From the NCBI GenBank assembly GCA_030425385.1, contig JAUIAH010000041.1, positions 1 to 64,000 on the forward strand: a stretch of 64,000 nt of DNA. Direction: 5' to 3'. The notes below the pieces were generated by a model. That model made no database searches. It was given only the letters and a program-made list of their open reading frames with translations, and was not told where the DNA came from. The DNA is from Verrucomicrobiia bacterium. Its GTDB lineage: Bacteria > Verrucomicrobiota > Verrucomicrobiia > Verrucomicrobiales > DEV007. This document shows, one piece after another, positions 37,093-45,511 of the stretch. Positions within the stretch are counted from its first letter, which is position 1; the number at the start of each line of letters is the position of its first letter. Position numbers and translations under genes: made by a program.

Positions 37093-38385
37093 ATGAATCG
37101 AGGTTGTTTCATCCACGCTTTCTGGCTCGTCATCGCTCTCGCGGCTTTCGCCATTGGTCGATTCACCGTTGGCACGTCCTCGGAAGACGCCCCCACGGTC
37201 GTCGACCTCTCGCTTCAATCCACAGGCCCAGCGGGCCCAGGAGGCCTCCTACAGCGCCAGGCCGCTGACGCGGAGAGCCCAGTTTCCGCGGAAACGCTGC
37301 CCATCGGCGCGATCACCGCTCTGACGGAGGCTGATATCGAGACCATCGCCAAGGACGCTTTCTCCGATCCCAATCCGCTCAAGCGCGAACTCGCTTTCGC
37401 TAAGCTCCTGGATGGCCTGACGGCCGAGAACGCCGCCAAGATTCGGGAACAGATGCGTGCTGGCGGGGCCAACGGCGATCAGTGGCGATTGTTTCAGTAT
37501 GCCTGGGGTGCCGTCGATGGACCAGGCGCCATCGCTGCCGCTGGCGAGATCGAACGTGAAGATCGGCGGCGTGGAGCGATTTCCAACGCTTTGTCTGGCT
37601 GGGCCAGTGCCGATCCTCAGCAAGCGATCGATTGGCTTGGACAGTTAGAGGAAGAGGATCAGCGCCGTTACCAAGACGAACTCGTCAGTGGCCTCGCCGA
37701 TGGCGACCTCAACTTGGCGACCACCTATGTAGGCGAACTGGTCGATGCCGGTGATCGGCGCGCCCCCGATCTCATGGGGATCGTCGCGGGTGAGCAGATC
37801 CGCAAAGGCGGTCCCGTCGCCGCGGCCTCCTGGGCCGAGCGCTTGCCTGACAGCAATGCCAAGGGCGCTGCCCTCGACCGGGTGGCCAATGCCTATGTAG
37901 ATGAGGATCCAGCGACTGCAGCCAGATGGGCCGCCCAATTTGCAAATGAGGACTATGGCGCACGCGTGATCGAGGAAGTCGGCGATGAGTGGGCAGAGCG
38001 TGATCCCGCCTCGGCTGTGTCCTGGCTAGAGTCGCTCGATGAAAGCCAGGGCAAGCAGGAAGGCTTCGCTTCCGCCCTTGGCGAATGGGCGAGACGCGAT
38101 CCTACGGCTGCCAGTCAGTATCTCGTCGACATGCCCGCCTCCGAACTCAAGGACGTGGCCGTGAATGGCTTTGCGAGTCGTTTGGCGTGGGAAGATCCGC
38201 AGTCAGCGATTGCCTGGGCCGAATCCATCCAAAGCAACGAGATGCGTGTGGAAGCGCTCACTCGCGTGGGCCAAGCCTACTTCCGACGCGATCGCAATGC
38301 CGCCATCGAGTGGCTGGGGGCGAGTGGCCTTCCTGAAGCGGCGCAACAGCGCATCCTCGAATCGCGCGGACGCCGACGAGGTTGA
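37093..38385 (+). CDS. Exported helical-repeat protein
   Basis: 430 residues from ATG 37093 (MNRGCFIHAFWLVIALAAFAIGRF), a membrane or signal segment; the longer frame from 36970 overlaps the divergent promoter. The body consists of about ten imperfect ~30-residue helical repeats around 'A..DP.AA..W...L' (for example 'NALSGWASADPQQAIDWLGQL', 'ALGEWARRDPTAASQYLVDMP'), a solenoid pattern common in Verrucomicrobia. No catalytic motif. Likely a periplasmic scaffold or adaptor. Confidence 0.75.
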   Translation: MNRGCFIHAFWLVIALAAFAIGRFTVGTSSEDAPTVVDLSLQSTGPAGPGGLLQRQAADAESPVSAETLPIGAITALTEADIETIAKDAFSDPNPLKRELAFAKLLDGLTAENAAKIREQMRAGGANGDQWRLFQYAWGAVDGPGAIAAAGEIEREDRRRGAISNALSGWASADPQQAIDWLGQLEEEDQRRYQDELVSGLADGDLNLATTYVGELVDAGDRRAPDLMGIVAGEQIRKGGPVAAASWAERLPDSNAKGAALDRVANAYVDEDPATAARWAAQFANEDYGARVIEEVGDEWAERDPASAVSWLESLDESQGKQEGFASALGEWARRDPTAASQYLVDMPASELKDVAVNGFASRLAWEDPQSAIAWAESIQSNEMRVEALTRVGQAYFRRDRNAAIEWLGASGLPEAAQQRILESRGRRRG

Positions 38386-38420
38386 GAGACGCCTCGAAGG
38401 ATTCCGTTAGTCCTAACATC

Positions 38421-38909
38421 ATGTCTCCATCGCGCCTGCCCTTATGGCTCAAGGCGGTCCTGGCCATCATTCTCATTGAGATTCTCGGAGGGCTCGGCGC
38501 AGCCATCACGAGCAGTCAGATCCCCGATTGGTATGCGACCCTGACGAAACCACCAGGCACGCCACCGAATGCGGTCTTTGGGCCGGTATGGATCACTCTC
38601 TACGCGATGATGGCCGTGGCCTTCGTCCTCGTGTGGCATCACGCGCCGTCAAGTCCCTCCAAGACGCAAGCGCTCCAATGGTTCGCCATTCAGCTCAGTC
38701 TCAATCTCGCCTGGACACCTGTCTTCTTTGGCATGCATCGCTTGTTCCTCGCGCTCATCGTGATTCTTGCCCTCTGGATCGCCATCGCCACCACGATCCT
38801 CCATTTCCGCAAGCAGGTGCCGCTGGCGAGCCTGCTGCTCCTTCCCTACCTCGCCTGGGTCAGCTACGCGACCTACCTGAACGCTGGCTATTGGTGGCTC
38901 AATCGTTAG
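38421..38909 (+). CDS. tspO: TspO/MBR family protein
   Basis: 162 residues with five predicted membrane helices, the fold of tryptophan-rich sensory protein TspO. Family motifs: 'SSQIPDWYATLTKPPGTPPNAVFGPVWITLYAMM', 'SLNLAWTPVFFGMHR' and 'LPYLAWVSYATYLNAGYWWLN'. TspO binds or degrades porphyrins and is involved in stress responses. Start ATG 38421. It lies 36 bases after the helical-repeat gene, same strand. Confidence 0.93.
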   Translation: MSPSRLPLWLKAVLAIILIEILGGLGAAITSSQIPDWYATLTKPPGTPPNAVFGPVWITLYAMMAVAFVLVWHHAPSSPSKTQALQWFAIQLSLNLAWTPVFFGMHRLFLALIVILALWIAIATTILHFRKQVPLASLLLLPYLAWVSYATYLNAGYWWLNR

Positions 38910-38968
38910 CCGAATCGTAGCGGCCGGTGGTCGGCCTCATGTTAATCGGCAACTGGAATTCGAAGAGA

Positions 38969-39108
38969 ATGGTTCTCGCGACCCTTCAGGGCGCGGGGTG
39001 ATTCCGCGTCGAGACCCAAGCATGAATGCCTGGGCTGTGCTCTTTGGGGCCTTCAGCCCCTTGGTTGTTGTGGACTTGCCAGAGCATGGCTCTCGCGACC
39101 TTCGGCGC
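38969..39108. repeat. Imperfect direct repeat in an intergenic region
   Basis: ATGGTTCTCGCGACCCTTC at 38969-38987 recurs as ATGGCTCTCGCGACCTTC at 39086-39103; each continues into GGCGC-like sequence. Between them is a GC-rich inverted repeat (GGGGCCTTCAGCCCC, 39047-39061). No gene fits 38910-39160. It may be a relic of a REP-type dispersed element. Confidence 0.5.
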
Positions 39109-39120
39109 TCTCGCATAAAA

Positions 39121-39158
39121 GTGTTCTTTACACACGAAAGAAAGTGTGCATATTACAC
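39121..39158 (+). promoter_or_regulatory. Paired operator for the Nudix regulator
   Basis: Two 13-mers of the same form, GTGTTCTTTACAC (39121-39133) and GTGCATATTACAC (39146-39158), lie 25 bases apart directly before ATG 39161. Both are GTG-N7-CAC half-inverted repeats with the TTACAC ending shared. Their spacing of about 2.4 turns suggests binding of the same protein on one face. NrtR-type regulators are known to act at such inverted repeats near their own gene. Confidence 0.6.
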
Positions 39159-39160
39159 TC

Positions 39161-39850
39161 ATGCCACACACTTACGACTATCCGCGCCCCGCCCTTACGG
39201 TGGATTGCGTCATCTTTGGGCTGGATGACGAGGGCTTGAAAGTCCTCTTGATCGAGCGCGGCATCGAGCCATTCGAGGGTCAGTGGGCCATCCCTGGAGG
39301 ATTCGTTGCCCCAGGAGAATCCGTCGACGCTGCGGCTGTCCGCGAGTTGCAAGAGGAGACCGGCCTCAAAGATATCTACCTAGAGCAGCTCTACACCTTT
39401 GGAGAGCCGGATCGCGACCCTCGCGAACACGTGGTGAGCGTGGCCTACTACGCTTTAGTTAATTTGATAGAGCACGATTTGGAAGCGAGCACGGACGCCC
39501 GTAGTGCAGCGTGGTTCTCTGTCGATGATGTCCCTGATCTCGCCTTCGACCACAACCAGATCTTCGACATGGCACTCACAAGGCTCAAGGGCAAGGTCCG
39601 CTACCAACCGATCGGGTTCGAATTGCTTCCTAAGAAGTTCACCCTCACACAGCTCCAACGCATGTATGAGATCATTCTTGAGAAACCGTTAGATAAACGC
39701 AACTTTCGCAAGAAGGTGCTCAGCCTCGAAATATTGAAAGCGCTCAACGAGATCGAGAAGGACGTCGCTCACCGTGCCGCCCGTCTCTACAGCTTCGATG
39801 AGCGCGCCTACCGTCGGCTTCAGAGGAAAGGCGTTCACTTTGCCATCTGA
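39161..39850 (+). CDS. Nudix-winged-helix protein, NrtR-like transcriptional regulator
   Basis: 229 residues. Residues about 8-145 are a Nudix domain: '[58 protein letters not shown]' spans the region, with a Nudix box ([23 protein letters not shown], positions about 48-70) that keeps its REXXEE core. Residues about 155-229 form a winged-helix ('[25 protein letters not shown]', then '[15 protein letters not shown]'), the architecture of NrtR, which senses ADP-ribose and represses NAD synthesis and salvage genes. A plain ADP-ribose pyrophosphatase is the alternative. Two inverted repeats upstream suggest autoregulation. The next gene encodes a sirtuin, which consumes NAD. Confidence 0.85.
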   Translation: MPHTYDYPRPALTVDCVIFGLDDEGLKVLLIERGIEPFEGQWAIPGGFVAPGESVDAAAVRELQEETGLKDIYLEQLYTFGEPDRDPREHVVSVAYYALVNLIEHDLEASTDARSAAWFSVDDVPDLAFDHNQIFDMALTRLKGKVRYQPIGFELLPKKFTLTQLQRMYEIILEKPLDKRNFRKKVLSLEILKALNEIEKDVAHRAARLYSFDERAYRRLQRKGVHFAI

Positions 39851-39873
39851 ATTCGCCCAAACAGAAAGGGATC

Positions 39874-40691
39874 ATGTCAGCTTCTCATTCAGCAACCACT
39901 ATCTCGGTGATCGCCGCCGAACTCAAGAAGGCGCGCCGCCGCCTAATCATCACTGGCGCGGGCATTTCGACTGACTCCGGTCTTCCGACCTACCGAGGTA
40001 TCGGTGGATTGTATCAGGGCGGGCCACAGAGGACGGCATGCCGATCGAAGAAGCCCTCAGCAGCACGATGCTGCGAGATCGCCCTGAAGTCACTTGGAAG
40101 TATCTATGGGAGATCGCTGAGAAATGCCGGACCACTTTACCGAACCGATGCCATGAGATTCTCACCAACTGGCAAAAGCACACGCCTAATACGTGGATCC
40201 TCACTCAGAATGTCGATGGTCTTCACACCAAAGCAGGTAGCCAGAAAGTCATCGAGATCCACGGTCGTGCCGCCACTCTACGGTGCGTTCATTGTCCATT
40301 TCACACAGACGGCAACCGCTTCCTCCACGACGAAAGACGCTATCACTCTCCTCACGTTCCGAAGTGCCCAGATTGTGGCCACGTTCTCCGGCCCGATGTT
40401 GTACTCTTTGGAGAAGACCTTCCGAGACGAGCGCTGAAGGCTCTGGAACAGCTCGCAGAGGACGGGGTCGACTTGGTGATGAGCATAGGAACATCGAGCC
40501 TCTTTCCCTATATCACCGCGCCCATGCAACTGGCTCACGCGGCAGGAATCCCCACCGTCGAAATCAATTTGGAGGAAACCGAGGCGACACCGTTTGCCCG
40601 GCACATCCTCCGTATGCCCTGCACGGAGGCGCTAGAGTCCCTCACCAACAACGCAAACTTCATTCTACCCAATCATGCCGACAATGATTAA
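39874..40691 (+). pseudogene. NAD-dependent deacylase (sirtuin) with a frameshift
   Basis: The 5' frame has the NAD site 'LIITGAGISTDSGLPTYRGIGGLYQGG'. The 3' part continues in another frame from about 40020: 'TEDGMPIEEALS', 'ILTQNVDGLHTKAGSQKVIEIHG' (catalytic His), zinc site 'RCVHCPF' and 'KCPDCGH', 'RPDVVLFGEDLP' and 'VMSIGTSS'. Between 'YQG' and 'ATEDG' one base seems missing (about 40017-40026). With the shift repaired the protein would be about 272 residues and complete. Either the gene is inactivated, or this is a sequencing or assembly error. It lies 24 bases after the Nudix regulator, same strand. Confidence 0.8.
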
Positions 40692-40950
40692 TAACACGAA
40701 CGCAGACGACTGGATTCAGGAGTTGTTTCCGATCGAAGACCACACCATTCCCACTCGCGCCCTTCGAGCATGCCGCCTCTGTGGGCGCGAGGTTCACCCC
40801 ATCGAGGATCGTGACCAAGGCGTTTGGATTCTCCAATGCTGCCACCTTCCGTACGCTCATCGACGTCTGCAACGCGCTGCAGACGATTGGAATGACGCCA
40901 ATCCTCAAGAAAGGAATTCGCCGTGCGCCTCGACCGAAGAAGCCGCCTAG
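40684..40950 (+). CDS. Small zinc-ribbon-like protein
   Basis: 88 residues from ATG 40684, overlapping the sirtuin end by 8 bases (ATG 40675 is an alternative). It shows 'CRLCGREVHPIEDRDQGVWILQC' followed by a Cys/His pair (CCHLPYAH) and 'ADDWNDAN', a pattern like the small zinc ribbons of the restriction-alleviation (Lar-like) group. Function unknown. The overlap suggests translational coupling with the sirtuin. A competing frame (40781-41314) has no such features. Confidence 0.5.
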   Translation: MINNTNADDWIQELFPIEDHTIPTRALRACRLCGREVHPIEDRDQGVWILQCCHLPYAHRRLQRAADDWNDANPQERNSPCASTEEAA

Positions 40951-41007
40951 AAGGGCTCCTGTTAGGGACAGAATCGATAAACAAATAAGCCCTCTCCTTT
41001 CACGTTC

Positions 41008-42000
41008 ATGTGGTTTCACGGACTATTTGGATTTGAAGAAATCTCTCCTGATCAGGTGCGGTCACAGATCCACCTCGAAGGTGCCTATTTCACATCACTT
41101 GCCAATGGTCGCCGATTCACTTGGGGCCATTTGGAAACGCCGACACTTGCTGATCTTCGTCAGCGGGCGTCGACGCTCCCGATGTCTTCGCCTAACACCA
41201 TCCACGAGATCGTTGCGGATGCCCACCAAGTGCACACTTCTCCACAGGCGGCGGGCGCGCTCGTTCAGGTGGCTTCTCAATTCAATCTCTTGGAGATGGT
41301 CGGTCCTCAGGTGACACCCGAGCGCGGGATCGATATTTATGAGCGCGACTTCACCCAAGGCCCTGCCTGTGCCATCGCCTGCGGGGCGGGCACGCTCTAC
41401 CGCAACTACTTGGTCCCGATGCCCAATGGTGCCCGGGGGCAATCGCAAGATTGCCAGTTGGATTGTCTCCAAGACCTCGGAACGGCCTTGGGAAATGAAA
41501 CGGGCGCCCTATGGCGCATGGAGAATGGCTACGCACTGGCCACTGCCGAGGGCTTGGATCACCTCGCTGGGTTGATCGCTGATGCTACGACAGCGACGCG
41601 GAGGGAATGGCAGGCGGCGCTACGCATTGGCCTGCAATGGGACACGGAGGTCACCCTGCCAGGGTGTGACCACTGCCTCACACAAGCCTATTGCTCCGCC
41701 CTTCCTGTGGCGTATTCTTCGTTTCCCCAGAGCGCGTGGGAACCCTTTGCCCGCTTCGTCCTCGAGGCTTCCTATGAAGCGACCTTGCTGGCAGGAGCCG
41801 TGAACGCAGCGCGCACAGGCAATAGACGGGTCTATCTGACAATGATAGGTGGGGGCGCGTTTGGAAACGCCTCGTCGTGGATCATCGATGCTCTCACGCA
41901 CGCTCTTGATCAGCTGGGCCCGCGAGGACTGGAAGTGACGATCGTGAGCTTCGGGAGACCTTCTCCGGCCGTGGCGCCGTTACTTAACCGGGGCATTTAA
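41008..42000 (+). CDS. Conserved 330-residue protein of unknown function near a sirtuin
   Basis: Soluble protein without signal peptide. Well-ordered motifs suggest an enzyme: 'VQVASQFNLLEMVGPQVTPERGIDIYERDFTQGPACAIACGAGTLYRNYLVPM', 'QSQDCQLDCLQDLG', 'LPGCDHCLTQAYCSALPVAY', 'LEASYEATLLAGAVNAA' and 'LTMIGGGAFGNASSWIIDALTHAL'. The combination 'VASQFNLLEM' plus a Gly-rich 'IGGGAFGN' loop is reminiscent of macrodomain-type ADP-ribose binding, but I cannot place it in a named family. Gene order with a Nudix regulator and a sirtuin favours a role in NAD or ADP-ribose metabolism; this is inference. Confidence 0.8.
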   Translation: MWFHGLFGFEEISPDQVRSQIHLEGAYFTSLANGRRFTWGHLETPTLADLRQRASTLPMSSPNTIHEIVADAHQVHTSPQAAGALVQVASQFNLLEMVGPQVTPERGIDIYERDFTQGPACAIACGAGTLYRNYLVPMPNGARGQSQDCQLDCLQDLGTALGNETGALWRMENGYALATAEGLDHLAGLIADATTATRREWQAALRIGLQWDTEVTLPGCDHCLTQAYCSALPVAYSSFPQSAWEPFARFVLEASYEATLLAGAVNAARTGNRRVYLTMIGGGAFGNASSWIIDALTHALDQLGPRGLEVTIVSFGRPSPAVAPLLNRGI

Positions 42001-42105
42001 GTTTAAGGTTACGCGCCATGGCGGGCTGGGATGCTCTGCGTCTGGAGCAGGATACGGATTATTTGTTTGCATTTGAGCGAGGGCTAGACACCCTTTGCAA
42101 TCCCC

Positions 42106-42720
42106 GTGAGTACCGCTTTGAACAGGCAAGTGCTTGTGCTCAACCGGTTGTGGCAACCGGTCAATCTTTGCTCGGCGCGTCGCGCCATCACCTTGGTCTT
42201 TCTGGGGCATGCACAGGTGGTTGGGACGGATGCTGAGGATCAGTATTTTACTCACGATCTCGACTCCTGGATCCAACATTCATCCTCGTCTCGATCCGAG
42301 CGTGCGGTCATCCGATCCATCACTCAGTGCTTTCGCATTCCCGAAATCATCGTTCTCGCCATGTTTGACCGCCTGCCAAAGAAGCAGGTCAAGTTCTCCC
42401 GGGAGAACATCTATCGTCGTGATCGCTATGCCTGTCAGTACTGTGGCGAGAACTTTGAACCCAAGGACTTGAATCTTGATCATGTGGTTCCTCGCGATAA
42501 AGGCGGACGCACCACGTGGGAGAATGTGGTGGCCTCCTGCATCCCATGCAACACTCGGAAGGCCAACAAACTGCCTCAAGAAGCCAAGATGTTCCCGCAG
42601 CGCGACCCGAGGCCGCCCTCTTGGCGGCCCCTCTTCAGCACGACCGAGAGACCCTTGCCCTGTGATAGTTGGGGACAGTTCATCGATCTGAAAGAAAGTG
42701 AGGTCCTTCTCACCGAATGA
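42106..42720 (+). CDS. HNH endonuclease family protein
   Basis: 204 residues. N-terminal region 'VLVLNRLWQPVNLCSARRAITLVFLGHAQVVG' is found in a family of bacterial HNH proteins. The HNH domain is at about 105-155: 'RRDRYACQYCGENF', 'LNLDHVVPRDKGGRTTWENVVASCIPCNTRKANKLP', with two CxxC pairs for zinc and the DH..N..H catalytic set. Start GTG 42106, chosen because the conserved N-terminus begins there. The stop overlaps the next gene by 4 bases (ATGA). Function of this family is not settled; it is not obviously linked to a methylase. Confidence 0.88.
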   Translation: MSTALNRQVLVLNRLWQPVNLCSARRAITLVFLGHAQVVGTDAEDQYFTHDLDSWIQHSSSSRSERAVIRSITQCFRIPEIIVLAMFDRLPKKQVKFSRENIYRRDRYACQYCGENFEPKDLNLDHVVPRDKGGRTTWENVVASCIPCNTRKANKLPQEAKMFPQRDPRPPSWRPLFSTTERPLPCDSWGQFIDLKESEVLLTE

Positions 42721-43301
42721 TCGAATCCTTCAACCGCCTGCAGGCTGCGAAGACCGTGGGCGCACTCCTGTTAGGGACAGCCACGGCGGCCATCACCCTG
42801 ACATTCTTCTACTGGACAGCACTCGTTGTCCTCTCCGGCATGGGTGCTGTGAACCGGCAATTGGCTGCATGGACCTGCGCTCTTCTCGCTCTTGGCCTGG
42901 TGATGGTGGTAGGGTTGATGCGAGGGACTCAAGGACGCGGTCACTACAACTACGCAGAGTCAGGCTTGATGCCTGGCTTTGATGAATCCACGGCCAGTGG
43001 ATTCGTGGCAAACCGGAAGACGATGCGCCTGACGGCACCGGCCTACCTCTTGGGCCAGCTGTTTCTCGCATCCCCTTTGCAATTCCTCCAAGCCAAACGC
43101 CACTGGGAGCGTCGCCTTCCCGACGAGCATGGACTCGAATCGAACCTCCACGCTCTCCTCACAGAGATCGAATCCGTTGGCAAATGGCACGACGCGCAAA
43201 CTTATGACACACGTATGCGCGAGTTGCTCTTTCTCGTCCGTCTAGGAAGAGTCGAATTCAGCCCTCGCAAAGGGCGGGTACGCTTTGCGGCGAGATCCTA
43301 A
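42717..43301 (+). CDS. Membrane protein coupled to the HNH gene
   Basis: 194 residues with two adjacent N-terminal membrane helices (ALLLGTATAAITLTFFYWTALVVLS; LAAWTCALLALGLVMVVGLM), then a possible weak one (YLLGQLFLASPLQFLQ) and a charged cytosolic C-terminal region. No family recognised. The 4-base overlap with the HNH gene suggests the two are translated together. Confidence 0.75.
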   Translation: MIESFNRLQAAKTVGALLLGTATAAITLTFFYWTALVVLSGMGAVNRQLAAWTCALLALGLVMVVGLMRGTQGRGHYNYAESGLMPGFDESTASGFVANRKTMRLTAPAYLLGQLFLASPLQFLQAKRHWERRLPDEHGLESNLHALLTEIESVGKWHDAQTYDTRMRELLFLVRLGRVEFSPRKGRVRFAARS

Positions 43302-43312
43302 CACCTAGCCAT

Positions 43313-44782
43313 CTAGGCGCCTACTTCCTTCCACCCGCGGACGAACGCTTTCTCAGAGAACTGGTTCCAGAATTGCTCGATCTGTTCCTTGCTTTGTGAC
43401 ACACGGATGTCGCGATCGAGCGGCGATTTCCGATTGGGACTGAAGTCCGTGAAGTGAAGCACATAAGCGGGATGAATCTCGGACTGGTCTTCCTTATTCG
43501 TCTTCCACAGAAGCAACTTGCGCACCATCGTATTCCCCTTGAGCTCTTTGGTGTAGACGACGCGTTTGACCAGTTCTGATGGGGGTAGCTGAAGGTCTTG
43601 GAGGGTTTTCTCAGTGCCCTCGATCTCAACGATGGCGGTCAATTGCGGCACCCCGGTGTGCTCGGGTGACGCCTCTTTATCCTCACGGAAACGCAAGAAC
43701 TCAGGGGAGAGGATGCTAGCAAGTGGAAGCCGACGCTCCGTCAGCCATTTCCCTTCATTCTCATCCCAACGAATGACCATGCGATTGATCGATCCCCCGC
43801 GCGTGGTTTCCGATATCACATCCAAACAAGAGATTTCGACCACTTTGTCAGGACGAATCATCTGGTAAGCCACACGATCCGAGTTGACCTCCGCGTAATC
43901 ACTGGGGACAGCGAGATCTTTCAAATCCGAGAGGAAATCACGCCGTTGATCTTCGGTGAAGCCTCCCCCCACCCGCCCCATGATCTGAAAAGCGCCATCT
44001 TTCCGTACCAAGGCTAACAGAATATCGTGCAGCATCCCACTCCGATCATCGATCCCTTCTGCGAACCCCACGGCCACGGCATCAATGGTGTGGCGAGGCT
44101 TCACCTTGAAGATGCCTGCCGCATCACTCCGTGCGACGATGCCCTCGGCACCCTCCTCATCGACCCAGGTCTCGAACTGCTCCAGGATCGCCTTGGTTTT
44201 GTCGAGCGTGACGGTCTCGACCGGATGAATCAGCTTCCCCTCTGCGAACGTTTCCTTGAGACAGGTCCAGGTGTCTTTGTAAGACGGGAAGTCATCCTCA
44301 CCATCCCACATGATTCGATCAAAGACCGCAAATTTGAGCGTCTGCAAGGTCTTGGCGGATTCTGGGTTGCGCGCCACGCGCGAGACATCATGGACCCGCG
44401 GCCGTTTGCCGTCCGCGCGATCGACGTAGAGTTCGCCTGCTAAGAGGGTGGTCTTCTTGCAGCCGGCGGCTTTGAGTAAGGCAGCCGCTTCCGCCATGAA
44501 GGGCAGTCCGACGCGCACGGTTCCTCCAGGATTGATGGTGACCACCTTGCCTTCATCATAGATGAGCATGGTGAACTCGCCATCAATCTTGCGACTGACA
44601 TGGTAGTCCTGATTCGGTATGCGATGCTCCAACCCATCACGGTCTAACGGAATCATACGCGCACTGGCCGTGCGGCGGTAGTTCTGCGCATATCCCAGCC
44701 ATTGTGGGTTCGGTAGAGCCGTGGAAGAACCCGTGGCGTAGTCGCCGATCTTGATCTGCAATTGAGAATGGTCGATTTGCAT
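43313..44782 (-). CDS. ATP-dependent DNA ligase-like nucleotidyltransferase
   Basis: 489 residues. The catalytic Lys motif I is 'SRKIDGEF' (Lys about residue 65, K-x-D-G). Further ligase motifs: 'LLAGELYVDR' (motif III area), 'FAVFDRIMWDG', 'EEGAEGIVAR' (motif IV) and 'FKVKPRHTIDAVAVGF' (motif V). A C-terminal OB-like region is expected at about 250-360, and the last about 120 residues ('VYTKELKGNTMVRKLLLWKTNKED' to the end) are an extra domain I do not recognise. No Ku or polymerase partner is nearby, so this is not a standard LigD system. It lies 3 bases after the next gene's stop in the same transcript. Confidence 0.85.
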   Translation of the reverse strand: MQIDHSQLQIKIGDYATGSSTALPNPQWLGYAQNYRRTASARMIPLDRDGLEHRIPNQDYHVSRKIDGEFTMLIYDEGKVVTINPGGTVRVGLPFMAEAAALLKAAGCKKTTLLAGELYVDRADGKRPRVHDVSRVARNPESAKTLQTLKFAVFDRIMWDGEDDFPSYKDTWTCLKETFAEGKLIHPVETVTLDKTKAILEQFETWVDEEGAEGIVARSDAAGIFKVKPRHTIDAVAVGFAEGIDDRSGMLHDILLALVRKDGAFQIMGRVGGGFTEDQRRDFLSDLKDLAVPSDYAEVNSDRVAYQMIRPDKVVEISCLDVISETTRGGSINRMVIRWDENEGKWLTERRLPLASILSPEFLRFREDKEASPEHTGVPQLTAIVEIEGTEKTLQDLQLPPSELVKRVVYTKELKGNTMVRKLLLWKTNKEDQSEIHPAYVLHFTDFSPNRKSPLDRDIRVSQSKEQIEQFWNQFSEKAFVRGWKEVGA

Positions 44783-44785
44783 CCG

Positions 44786-45496
44786 CTAGTCTTCCTGCTG
44801 AGGTTCAGGCTGTTTCAGTTCCATATTCGAGAGATGGAGGATCAATGCGTAGCGTTCCCCATCCACCCTCCCTTCCAGAAAGCCGCGATAGGGAGTGCCA
44901 CTACGACGAAAGACCAGGGGTTGATTCCCCTTGGGACCTCCGGCGATGAGCAACAAGCTATTCTTATCCGCCAACTCTTTGGCCATCCCGTAGAGGAAAT
45001 CATACGTGAGGCCGTTGTGATGAATGATTTGAAGTTTGTGAGAGAAGACGAACCGGTTATAGACTTTATCCCGTGGCATCATCTTGCCGGTCCAAGTGAG
45101 TGGGATTTCCGTCGCCACGTTCGGCTCCACCATCTTCCGGGGTCGTCGCTCTTTCTCCTCGCCCTCGGGATCTCTTACAATTTCCCAATGGACCACACGA
45201 TGGACGATTTCGTTGTCCTGATCCATGTAGACGCGGGAAGCCTCTTCTAAGAACGTCCCATAGCTTTCCAGATCGACCTCCGGATCACCATCGATGAGCG
45301 CCTGCCCCACTTTGTTAAGTTCTCCAAACTGCGCTTCCAGCGCTTCAATGTCGCGATCGAGCGTTCCTTTGAGGATCTTTCGATTCACGACCTGACGCTT
45401 CTCGGCGTCAATCCAGCGCACTTTCAGTGGCTGCGAGACACTCTCCGCCACGACGGTTGCATCCCGGTTCTTGCTATTAGTGAGGTTGATTTCCAT
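44786..45496 (-). CDS. Unknown protein in the ligase cassette, middle gene
   Basis: 236 residues, soluble, no signal peptide. N-terminal coil region 'LDRDIEALEAQFGELNKVGQAL' then a mixed alpha/beta body with 'KMMPRDKVYNRFVFSHKLQIIHHNGLTYDFLYGMAKELADKNSLLLIAGGPKGNQPLVFRRSGTPYRGFLEGRV'. The last part may be an oligonucleotide-binding-like fold. I do not recognise the family. Stop to ligase start spacing is 3 bases, so co-translation is likely. Confidence 0.75.
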   Translation of the reverse strand: MEINLTNSKNRDATVVAESVSQPLKVRWIDAEKRQVVNRKILKGTLDRDIEALEAQFGELNKVGQALIDGDPEVDLESYGTFLEEASRVYMDQDNEIVHRVVHWEIVRDPEGEEKERRPRKMVEPNVATEIPLTWTGKMMPRDKVYNRFVFSHKLQIIHHNGLTYDFLYGMAKELADKNSLLLIAGGPKGNQPLVFRRSGTPYRGFLEGRVDGERYALILHLSNMELKQPEPQQED

Positions 45497-45511
45497 CGCT
45501 TAGTAACCTTT

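Noticed and set aside
40781-41314. 177-codon plus-strand ORF between the sirtuin and the 330-residue protein
   Set aside because: The overlapping frame at 40684-40950 has a coherent zinc-ribbon pattern and the frame at 41008 a conserved protein; this one has neither.
42018-42236. 72-codon ORF before the HNH gene
   Set aside because: Overlaps the HNH N-terminus in another frame and shows no recognisable protein features.
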